This document shows, piece after piece, positions 1-5,953 of a stretch of DNA of 9,981 bases. Location: the NCBI GenBank assembly GCA_041738285.1, contig JBGSQB010000006.1, forward strand, positions 1-9,981, in the 5' to 3' direction. The notes below the pieces were generated by a model that ran no database searches, was not told the origin of the DNA, and saw only the letters and a program-made list of their open reading frames with translations. The translations under genes and the position numbers were made by a program. Positions within the stretch are counted from its first letter, which is position 1, and each line of letters opens with the position of its first letter. This stretch comes from SZUA-521 sp041738285 (lineage in GTDB: Bacteria > Pseudomonadota > Gammaproteobacteria > Pseudomonadales > Azotimanducaceae).

Positions 1-836
1 GTATTGGGCTGCCGATGCACGAGTGCGGCTACCTCATCACCGGCGCCGGCGACGTGGCGCAGGTAGGAACCATACGAAGTGGACTTGAGCCGCGCGACGC
101 GCTGCGCTTGCGGTACGCCTGCCATGAAGTCGGTGCCCATCAATCGGGCGAGGTCGGCATGGCCGCGCCCGGTCAATGGCAGCCCTTCGGTCGCACCGGC
201 CCGCGCGCCATCGTGGAGCCGTTCGGCCGCGCCCGGCACCACCGTGCGTCGGGTGAACGTTGGTGCATCGAATGCAACGCCAGGCCGCATCGAAAAGCGA
301 GCATACAGCTCATCGTCGAACGCGTCGTGGAAGCGACCGACATCAATGCCGAGGTCCGTGAGCAGTCCCTTGGCGATGGCACTGTAGTGAGCAGGACCGT
401 CGATCGACTGACTGCCGCCATAGCCGATGAGCGTTCGGCCACCGACGTCGAACTCGTTGCGCTTCGCGTGGCCGCCGAAGTCATCGTGGTTGTCGATCAG
501 CAGCACCCGTGCGCCGGGTTTGCGCCGACGATAGAAGAACGCCGCAGCGAGTCCCGACAAGCCCGCGCCGATGATGACGAGATCGTATTCATCGTCCGTC
601 ATGGCGACATCGGTGGCGAATCGCGCTCCGTCGCGTGCCACCGCATGGGCCACTTCGAACGAGCCGGTGTGGCTCCCGCGCTGTCCATCGAGGGATGGTG
701 GGTAAGGGCTCTGTGCTGCTGCCGCGGATGAACTGCTCGCCGCCATCGATGCGCCGGCGACGAGCACGCCGTTCATGAAATCCCGCCGCGAAATCACTCG
801 ATCGAGGCCGAGGTCGATGTCCGCCTTGCGCGTCAT
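1..836 (-). CDS. spdH: Tat-exported FAD-dependent oxidoreductase, spermidine dehydrogenase-like (partial, 3' end outside window)
   Basis: The frame is open from the ATG at 836 to the window edge, giving 278 residues with no stop; full-length relatives are, as I recall, about 600 residues, so less than half is visible. Residues 16-21 (SRRDFM) followed by a hydrophobic Ala/Val/Gly stretch to about residue 41 form a twin-arginine signal, predicting export of a folded flavoprotein. A Rossmann dinucleotide-binding motif follows at residues 86-100 (VIIGAGLSG, glycines 90, 92, 95), with D115 at the ribose-binding position and the flavoprotein-typical segment DNHDDFGGHAKRNEF at 115-129. The pre-domain motif YPPSLDGQRGSHTGSFEVAH (45-64) and the YGGSQSID segment resemble, from memory, Pseudomonas spermidine dehydrogenase, which cleaves spermidine to 1,3-diaminopropane and 4-aminobutyraldehyde. 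The divergent polyamine importer next door supports this. A broader FAD amine-oxidase function is the alternative. Confidence 0.75.
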   Translation of the reverse strand, partial: MTRKADIDLGLDRVISRRDFMNGVLVAGASMAASSSSAAAAQSPYPPSLDGQRGSHTGSFEVAHAVARDGARFATDVAMTDDEYDLVIIGAGLSGLAAAFFYRRRKPGARVLLIDNHDDFGGHAKRNEFDVGGRTLIGYGGSQSIDGPAHYSAIAKGLLTDLGIDVGRFHDAFDDELYARFSMRPGVAFDAPTFTRRTVVPGAAERLHDGARAGATEGLPLTGRGHADLARLMGTDFMAGVPQAQRVARLKSTSYGSYLRHVAGAGDEVAALVHRQPN

Positions 837-921
837 GTTCTATCCAGCCAGTGGAGGCAGTAAGATCGAACGGGGCGGGCAGAAAGTCCAGAACAACGTC
901 AGACATCGAAGGACCCATCAG
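837..921. promoter_or_regulatory. divergent intergenic region between spermidine dehydrogenase-like gene and potF
   Basis: These 85 bp separate two divergent starts, so promoters for both genes probably lie here or slightly inside the coding ends. The only clear signal is a GAAGGA ribosome-binding site at 908-913, eight bases before the potF ATG at 922. I see no strong sigma-70 pair and no convincing operator palindrome. A weak TAAGAT at 861-866 has no good -35 partner. Confidence 0.5.
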
Positions 922-2019
922 ATGCGCAGAATCCGATACGCGCTCATCGGCGTGACTGCGGGGCTATTGGCCATGTCTGCGACCCTCGGCATCGCGGCGG
1001 GCAACGATCGCGTCGTGCACGTATTCAATTGGACCAACTACATCGACGATGCCGCGATTCCCGCCTTCGAAGGTAAGACCGGAATCAAGGTCGTCTACGA
1101 CCTCATGGACTCCAACGATGCACTCGAGGGGAAGCTCCTCGCGGGCAATTCGGGCTACGACATCGTGGTGCCAACGAGCAACTTCTTTGCCGAGCAGCTG
1201 CGCGCCGGCCTTTACCAACCCATAGACAAGCGCCGGCTTGCGAACTACGGCAACCTCGATCCGATATTGATGAAGCGCATCGAGATCTTCGACCCAGGCA
1301 ACACCTACGGTGTGCCGTACATGTGGGGAAACTCCGGCGTTGCCTACAACGTCGAAGCGATCAAGGCACGCATGCCCGACGCGCCGGTGGACAGCTGGCG
1401 CATGATCTTCGACCCGAAGGTCGCCGCTCGTTTCGCCGACTGCGGCATCGCCATTCTCGATGCCGGCGACGAAGTGGTCGAATCCGCCCTGATCTATCTC
1501 GGTCGCGATCCCAATTCCGAATCTCGCGAGGACCTGGTCGCGGCCGCCGACGTGATCCGTGCCATCCAGCCCTACGTGCGCTACTTCCACTCGACACAGT
1601 TCGTCGACGACCTCGCCAATGGCGAAATCTGTCTGGCGCTCGGCTGGTCGGGTGATGTCTACCAGGCGGTGCGAAGCGCGCGCGAAGGCATTCGCATCGA
1701 GTACGCCATTCCCAAGGAAGGCGGCATCGTGTGGTTCGACATCATGGCGATCCCGAAGGATGCACCCCACGTCGACGCCGCGTACGCATGGATCGATCAC
1801 ATTCTCGACCCAGCGGTAGTCGCCGGCATCACCAACGAGATCTGGTACGCGAATCCGAATCTCGCCTCGCGGCCGCTGCTCGATGCCGAGGTGCGCGACA
1901 ACGCCGTGATTTTTCCGACACCGCAGGTGATGGAACGGCTGGTCGCGGTCGGCCCGAAGAATCAGCGCTTCGTGCGCATGCGCAATCGAGCGTGGACCCA
2001 GGCCAAGGCGGGCCGATGA
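922..2019 (+). CDS. potF: periplasmic polyamine-binding protein of an ABC importer (PotF/SpuD-like)
   Basis: A 365-residue extracytoplasmic solute-binding protein that captures putrescine or spermidine in the periplasm and delivers it to the PotGHI membrane complex. The ATG at 922 is chosen over upstream in-frame starts because GAAGGA lies eight bases before it and because it yields a signal peptide (MRRIRYALIGVTAGLL..., cleavage likely after A25 or A26). The mature start VVHVFNWTNYIDDAAIPAFE matches the PotF family, as do KVVYDLMDSN, the PYMWGNSG hinge region, YFHSTQFVDDLANGEIC and YANPN. Probable ligand contacts by analogy with E. coli PotF are W37, T38, N39, T85, E184, W242, D245, W271, D273 and Y309. 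Several differ from classic PotF: Asn replaces Asp at 39, and Trp replaces Phe at 271. The stop overlaps the potG start (ATGA). Length is close to E. coli PotF (about 370). Confidence 0.93.
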   Translation: MRRIRYALIGVTAGLLAMSATLGIAAGNDRVVHVFNWTNYIDDAAIPAFEGKTGIKVVYDLMDSNDALEGKLLAGNSGYDIVVPTSNFFAEQLRAGLYQPIDKRRLANYGNLDPILMKRIEIFDPGNTYGVPYMWGNSGVAYNVEAIKARMPDAPVDSWRMIFDPKVAARFADCGIAILDAGDEVVESALIYLGRDPNSESREDLVAAADVIRAIQPYVRYFHSTQFVDDLANGEICLALGWSGDVYQAVRSAREGIRIEYAIPKEGGIVWFDIMAIPKDAPHVDAAYAWIDHILDPAVVAGITNEIWYANPNLASRPLLDAEVRDNAVIFPTPQVMERLVAVGPKNQRFVRMRNRAWTQAKAGR

Positions 2020-3107
2020 CCAAGCCGACCATCGTTCACTTCGATAACGTCAGCAAACGCTTTGGTGACGTGTTGGCCGTTGATCGGGTCGACCTGCAGA
2101 TCGCCGAAGGTGAGTTTTTCGCCCTGCTCGGTGGATCCGGTTGCGGCAAGACCACGCTGCTGCGACTACTCGCTGGATTCGAACGGCCGAGCGAAGGCCG
2201 GGTGCTGATTGGCGGCGAAGACGTCACCCAGGTGCCACCGCATCGGCGCCCCGTGAACATGATGTTCCAGAGCTACGCGCTGTTTCCGCACATGAATGTC
2301 GCGGCCAACGTCGCCTTCGGCCTCAAACAGGAGGGCGTCGCCAGAAGCGAGATCAACGACCGCGTGGCACAGATCTTGAAGCTCGTCGAGCTATCCGGCC
2401 TCGACAAACGCAAACCCGATCAACTGTCGGGGGGGCAGCGTCAGCGCGTTGCGCTTGCCCGGGCGTTGGTCAAACGCCCCCGCGTGCTATTGCTCGACGA
2501 ACCACTCGCGGCACTCGATAAACGGTTGCGCGAGCAGACCCAGTTCGAGCTCATGCGCATTCAGGACGAAGTCGGCATCACGTTCATCGTGGTCACCCAC
2601 GATCAGGAAGAGGCCATGAGCCTCGCCACCCGGATTGGCGTCATGAATGCCGGCCGCATCGTGCAGACCGGTTCGCCGCGGGACGTCTACGAAACACCCG
2701 CCAACCGCTTCGTCGCCGACTTCATCGGCTCGGTCAATCTATTCGATGCGGTTGTCGAGGCGGCCACGCCTTCGCAGATCACGATTGCCGTGCCACAGCT
2801 CGGTCGTTCGGTCGTGGTCGAACAGACCGGCGGCGCTGCTGTGGGTGCGCCGTGCGCATTTGCGCTGCGCCCGGAGAAGGTGCGTGTGACCCGGGCGGAA
2901 CCCGACGCCGCGAATCGCGTTGCGGGTATCGTGGCCGAAATCGGCTACCTCGGCGCGTCCTGCATCTTCCGCGTGCGCACCCCTGGTGGTCGCGTGCTGC
3001 AAGCAACTCAATCCAACAGTCAGCGCGACTTGTCGCTTGCGTATCAGTGGGACGAAGCGGTATGGGTGTCCTGGCCGGAGGCGAGCGGTGTCGTATTGTT
3101 CGGCTGA
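2016..3107 (+). CDS. potG: polyamine ABC transporter ATP-binding protein (PotG-like)
   Basis: A 363-residue cytoplasmic ATPase that powers the importer. The motifs are complete: Walker A GGSGCGKTT at 39-47, Q-loop Q85 in MMFQSYALFPH, signature LSGGQRQ at 137-143, Walker B VLLLDEP at 157-163, D-loop around 164-168 and switch histidine H195 in VVTHDQEEA. A C-terminal regulatory TOBE-type domain occupies about residues 250-360 (ALRPEKVRV, GYLGASCIFRV), typical of PotA/PotG rather than amino-acid importers. The start ATG at 2016 overlaps the potF stop in ATGA, implying translational coupling; the same frame stays open upstream, but those starts lie inside potF and would add sequence with no family resemblance. 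The third operon gene follows 15 nt after the stop. Confidence 0.95.
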   Translation: MTKPTIVHFDNVSKRFGDVLAVDRVDLQIAEGEFFALLGGSGCGKTTLLRLLAGFERPSEGRVLIGGEDVTQVPPHRRPVNMMFQSYALFPHMNVAANVAFGLKQEGVARSEINDRVAQILKLVELSGLDKRKPDQLSGGQRQRVALARALVKRPRVLLLDEPLAALDKRLREQTQFELMRIQDEVGITFIVVTHDQEEAMSLATRIGVMNAGRIVQTGSPRDVYETPANRFVADFIGSVNLFDAVVEAATPSQITIAVPQLGRSVVVEQTGGAAVGAPCAFALRPEKVRVTRAEPDAANRVAGIVAEIGYLGASCIFRVRTPGGRVLQATQSNSQRDLSLAYQWDEAVWVSWPEASGVVLFG

Positions 3108-3122
3108 CCAGGTGCCACGCGC

Positions 3123-3998
3123 ATGAAGCGCGGCGTCGGCCGTGCGGCCGTCATCGCCGTGCCCTATCTGTGGCTCGCGCTGTTCTTCTTCATCCCGTTC
3201 TTTCTGGTGCTGAAGATCTCCTTCTCCGAGGCGATGCTCGCGCAGCCGCCTTACGGGCCGCTGTACGAGATCACCGAGAGCAACGATGTCGAAGTCACGG
3301 CGACGCTCAGTAGCTATGCGTTCCTGATCGAAGATCCGTTCTATGCGGAAGCATATGTGCGCTCGTTGCGGATGGCGCTCATTGCCACGCTCATCGCCTT
3401 GCTCATCGGTTACCCGATGGCGCTCGGCATCGCGCGCTCACGCCCGCCCTGGCGCAACGTCCTCTTGATGCTGGTCATCCTGCCGTTCTGGACCTCGTTT
3501 CTCATTCGTATCTATGCCTGGAAGGTGCTGTTACAGGGTAACGGCGCGATCAATGCATTGCTGGTCTACCTCGGTTTCGAACCGCTCCAGATTCTGTACA
3601 CGGATGGCGCCATCTACCTCGGCATCGTCTACTCCTACCTGCCATTCATGATCCTGCCGCTGTACGCGGCGCTCGAACGGCTCGACCCCGCCCTCGATGA
3701 AGCGGCGGCGGATCTCGGCGCATCACCGCTGTGGGTATTCATCAAGGTGACGTTGCCGCTGTCGCTGCCCGGCGTCATTGCCGGCTCGCTGCTCGTGTTC
3801 ATTCCGGCAGTCGGCGAGTTCGTGATTCCAGAACTCCTGGGAGGACCAGATGCCTCCATGATCGGGCGCGTGCTGTGGAACGAGTTCTTCGCCAATCGTG
3901 ACTGGCCCGTCGCGAGCGCGGTTGCGATCGTGATGTTGCTCCTGCTCGTTGTGCCCATCATGTTGTTCCAGCGCTATCAGGAACGAGGGCAGACATGA
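3123..3998 (+). CDS. potH: polyamine ABC transporter permease (PotH-like)
   Basis: A 291-residue inner-membrane permease, one of the two subunits forming the polyamine channel. Hydrophobic segments are at roughly 10-33, 81-105, 110-130, 160-181, 213-232 and 260-283, consistent with six transmembrane helices. The cytoplasmic EAA loop that docks on the ATPase is clear at 193-212 (EAAADLGASPLWVFIKVTLP), and VGEFVIPELLGG (about 230-241) is typical of PotH/PotB. An AGGTG ribosome-binding site at 3110-3114 sits eight bases before the ATG. The stop overlaps the potI start in ATGA. It is a little shorter than E. coli PotH (about 317), mainly because that protein has a longer N-terminus. Confidence 0.94.
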   Translation: MKRGVGRAAVIAVPYLWLALFFFIPFFLVLKISFSEAMLAQPPYGPLYEITESNDVEVTATLSSYAFLIEDPFYAEAYVRSLRMALIATLIALLIGYPMALGIARSRPPWRNVLLMLVILPFWTSFLIRIYAWKVLLQGNGAINALLVYLGFEPLQILYTDGAIYLGIVYSYLPFMILPLYAALERLDPALDEAAADLGASPLWVFIKVTLPLSLPGVIAGSLLVFIPAVGEFVIPELLGGPDASMIGRVLWNEFFANRDWPVASAVAIVMLLLLVVPIMLFQRYQERGQT

Positions 3999-4792
3999 AC
4001 GCGCGCCTGCTCACTGCGGTTTCGCTCGGCTTTGCGTTCCTGTATTTGCCGATGGTCGCGCTCGTCGTCTACTCGTTCAATGCAAGTCCGCGGGTGACCG
4101 TATGGAAGGGATTCTCCACCCGCTGGTATAGCGCGCTGATGGAGAATACGGAACTGATCGATGCGGCGCTCTTGAGCCTGCGCATCGCGGCGCTCAATGC
4201 AACCGTCGCCGTGGTGCTCGGTACGCTCGCCGGTTATGCGCTGGTGCGCTATCCAAGGTTCAAGGGGCGGACGCTATTCACGGGTATGGTGGCCGCGCCG
4301 CTGGTGATGCCGGAAGTTATCACCGGGTTGTCACTGCTGCTTTTGTTCGTTGCAACACAGTCTCTGTTCGGCTGGCCGGCCAGCCGGGGCGTGTCCACCA
4401 TCACGATCGCCCACATCACGTTTTCGCTCGCTTACGTTGCGGTGGTCATTCAGGCGCGGCTGTCATCGTTCGATGAGTCACTCGAGGAAGCAGCCCAGGA
4501 CCTCGGCGCGCCACCCTGGCGTGTGTTCGCGTTCATCACGCTGCCGATCATTGCGCCCGCGCTTGCGTCCGGCTGGCTGCTCGCCTTTACCTTGTCGCTC
4601 GACGATCTCGTGATCGCGAGCTTTGTCTCGGGTCCGGGCTCGAGCACGTTGCCGATGGTGGTGTTCTCGATGGTGAGGCGCGGACTATCACCCGAAATCA
4701 ACGCGCTCGCGACGCTCTTCATCGCCGCGGTGAGCGTCGGCATCGTGGCTTCGCTGCTGCTGGCGCGACGTGGAATCAGGACGGCAGACTAG
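3995..4792 (+). CDS. potI: polyamine ABC transporter permease (PotI-like)
   Basis: A 265-residue inner-membrane permease and partner of PotH. Hydrophobic segments occur near 6-28, 60-82, 94-118, 134-153, 187-205 and 232-256. The EAA loop is at 165-184 (EEAAQDLGAPPWRVFAFITLP, beginning one residue earlier), followed by the family-typical SLDDLVIASFVSGPG. The ATG overlaps the potH stop in ATGA, with GAGGG at 3985-3989 as the ribosome-binding site. It ends the operon in F-G-H-I order. Its TAG stop (4790-4792) is made of the TA duplication at the left edge of a mobile element plus the first G of that element, so the element abuts the gene without altering its product. Confidence 0.94.
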   Translation: MNARLLTAVSLGFAFLYLPMVALVVYSFNASPRVTVWKGFSTRWYSALMENTELIDAALLSLRIAALNATVAVVLGTLAGYALVRYPRFKGRTLFTGMVAAPLVMPEVITGLSLLLLFVATQSLFGWPASRGVSTITIAHITFSLAYVAVVIQARLSSFDESLEEAAQDLGAPPWRVFAFITLPIIAPALASGWLLAFTLSLDDLVIASFVSGPGSSTLPMVVFSMVRRGLSPEINALATLFIAAVSVGIVASLLLARRGIRTAD

Positions 4793-4826
4793 TGTCGTGT
4801 CCCGTAAGTTCCTACCAATTCTGAGC
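4792..4826 (+). repeat. left terminal inverted repeat of the MITE-like element
   Basis: This 35-bp end is complementary to 5020-5054 except at 4805, 4814, 4818 and 4824. It begins GTGTCGTGTCCCG, directly after the TA at 4790-4791 that forms the first two bases of the potI stop. Confidence 0.87.
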
Positions 4827-4827
4827 A

Positions 4828-4913
4828 CGCCTGGCCTGCGCGCGCGCGACGCGGCGAGGAGACATATCGAGCATATGGCGACGAGTCGCAACAAAGCGCC
4901 CGCAGGCCAGGCG
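4828..4913. repeat. internal inverted repeat (potential hairpin) within the mobile element
   Basis: Positions 4828-4845 pair with 4896-4913 at 17 of 18 positions, including a perfect 13-bp core (CGCCTGGCCTGCG and its complement). The loop is about 50 nt. Together with the stem at 4912-4923/4941-4952 (11 of 12 pairs), it would make any read-through transcript of the element highly folded. No U-tract follows, so this is not a classic intrinsic terminator. Confidence 0.75.
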
Positions 4914-5019
4914 AACTCCCGCAGGGCACGGCCCTCCGATTGCGGGACTTCGTTGCCGTCGCTTGACGTGCAGCGGAGCACGCCTGCGCGCCAGCGCCTC
5001 GCCCCGCAACCGGAGGGAC

Positions 5020-5054
5020 GCGCAGAAATGGCAGGAACTTGCGGGACACGACAC
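5020..5054 (-). repeat. right terminal inverted repeat of the MITE-like element
   Basis: This is the inverted copy of the left end, read on the minus strand from 5054. The few mismatches to the left end suggest an insertion old enough to have drifted slightly. The flanking TA at 5055-5056 plus this repeat's outer base form the TAG stop of the leftward gene. Confidence 0.87.
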
Positions 5055-5953
5055 TAGATGAGCCCCGCACGCGTCAACACACCATCCAGACGCTGCGCAA
5101 GGGCCGCGGTCGCCGGCACCATCGGCAATCGATGTTCGTTGTCGTGGAGCAGCCCCATGCGTTTGGCCATGTACTTGATCGGAATCGGATTGGTGTCGAA
5201 GAACACTGCCCGGTTGAGTTCGAACAGCGATGCGTGCAGCCGCTGTGCCGTTGCCAGATCGCCACGCGTCACGGCGTTGTAGAGCTGCGCAACGGGCGCG
5301 GGCGCGATGTTTCCCACAGCATTCATCAGCCCTTGCGCGCCCACGGCGAGCATCGGCAGCGACAACTCCTCGAGGCCCACGAACACCCGAAACTGCGGCC
5401 CGAATCGAGCCAGGCATTCAGTGACGAATCCCAAGTCGTTCACGGCATGTTTCATGCCGACGAAGTTGTCGGCGCGTTCGGCGATTTGTTCAAACGACGA
5501 CAGTTCCATGGACACCGCGGTTCGGCCAGGAATGTGATACACCATCACCGGCTGTTGCACGCGGTCGGCCAGGGCGCAGTAGTACTCGACGAGTCCACGC
5601 TGGGGCGGACGAATGTAGTAGGGTGTGACGATCAGTAAGGCATCGGCGCCTGCTTTGGCGGCGTGATCGGTGAGCGCCACCGTCTCTTCATACGATTGCG
5701 AGCCGGTGGCGGCGACAATCTGGGTGCGGCCACGGCCGACCTCCAGCGCGACATCCACCAGCGCGTTGCGTTCTGCGACGGTCAGCGTGCTGGGTTCTGC
5801 GCTCGTACCGTTGACCAGAATGCCGTGCCCACCTGCGTCGATGTGTCGCTCGATGAGCGCGATGTAGGTTTCGCGGTCGACTTTGCCGTCGCGAAACGGC
5901 GTGATGAGCGGAGTGATCGACCCGGTAAGCTGCTCGGCACCGAGTTGCATCAT
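5054..5953 (-). CDS. DapA/N-acetylneuraminate lyase-family protein, possible hydratase-aldolase
   Basis: A 299-residue class I (Schiff-base) lyase with the usual (beta/alpha)8 family length. Conserved features by analogy with E. coli DapA: GTSAEPSTL at 49-57 in place of GTTGES, VTPYY at 109-113, catalytic tyrosine Y139 in YHIPGRT with R144, and Schiff-base lysine K168 in FVGMKHA. Catalysis is therefore probably intact; the substrate is open. True dihydrodipicolinate synthase is unlikely in this operon. The family also includes hydratase-aldolases that split pyruvate-containing ring-fission products (NahE, PhdJ), which fits the cupin dioxygenase upstream. The start at 5953 overlaps the cupin stop (ATGA); a second Met follows at once, and a longer frame to 6034 lies inside the cupin gene. 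The TAG stop uses the TA duplication of the adjoining mobile element. Confidence 0.88.
   Translation of the reverse strand: MMQLGAEQLTGSITPLITPFRDGKVDRETYIALIERHIDAGGHGILVNGTSAEPSTLTVAERNALVDVALEVGRGRTQIVAATGSQSYEETVALTDHAAKAGADALLIVTPYYIRPPQRGLVEYYCALADRVQQPVMVYHIPGRTAVSMELSSFEQIAERADNFVGMKHAVNDLGFVTECLARFGPQFRVFVGLEELSLPMLAVGAQGLMNAVGNIAPAPVAQLYNAVTRGDLATAQRLHASLFELNRAVFFDTNPIPIKYMAKRMGLLHDNEHRLPMVPATAALAQRLDGVLTRAGLI

Larger units (their letters stand above)
4792..5054. mobile_element. 263-bp MITE-like element with TA target-site duplication (IS630/Tc1-mariner-like non-autonomous element)
   Basis: The ends are inverted repeats: 4792-4826 pairs with 5020-5054 at 31 of 35 positions, the outer 13 bp (GTGTCGTGTCCCG) being perfect. 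A TA dinucleotide flanks each end (4790-4791 and 5055-5056), inside a CTAG context on both sides (C at 4789, G at 5057). TA duplication and CTAG preference are known for the IS630 family. The interior folds strongly, with inverted repeats at 4828-4845/4896-4913 and 4912-4923/4941-4952, and an 11-bp direct repeat at 4823-4833/4976-4986. No open frame inside resembles a transposase, so mobility would need one in trans. It fills the whole gap between two convergent genes and supplies the last base of both stop codons. It may also work as a bidirectional transcription barrier, which is inference. Confidence 0.85.

Noticed and set aside
589..918. Minus-strand frame overlapping the start of the dehydrogenase-like gene
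   Set aside because: A different frame encodes a Tat signal and a Rossmann motif from 836; this one has no family resemblance.
775..921. 49-residue upstream extension of potF
   Set aside because: It would overlap the divergent gene and place the signal peptide internally; the ATG at 922 has a good ribosome-binding site.
837..921. Weak -10-like TAAGAT at 861-866 as the potF promoter
   Set aside because: The hexamer 17 bp upstream (TTCTAT at 838-843) is a poor -35, so I do not call a promoter.
964..1800. Long open frame on the minus strand inside potF
   Set aside because: It is antisense to a gene with clear family identity, has no recognisable motif or ribosome-binding site, and results from high GC and codon bias.
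4793..5053. Intrinsic terminator for potI or the DapA-like gene
   Set aside because: Strong stems exist but no T-run follows on either strand; termination by the element is only a hypothesis.
4770..5070. Small open frames on both strands across the mobile element
   Set aside because: They share the same end peptides on both strands only because of the terminal inverted repeats; none looks like a transposase.
5039..5638. Plus-strand open frame opposite the DapA-like gene
   Set aside because: The opposite strand encodes conserved catalytic motifs across the whole region; this frame shows only composition-driven residues.
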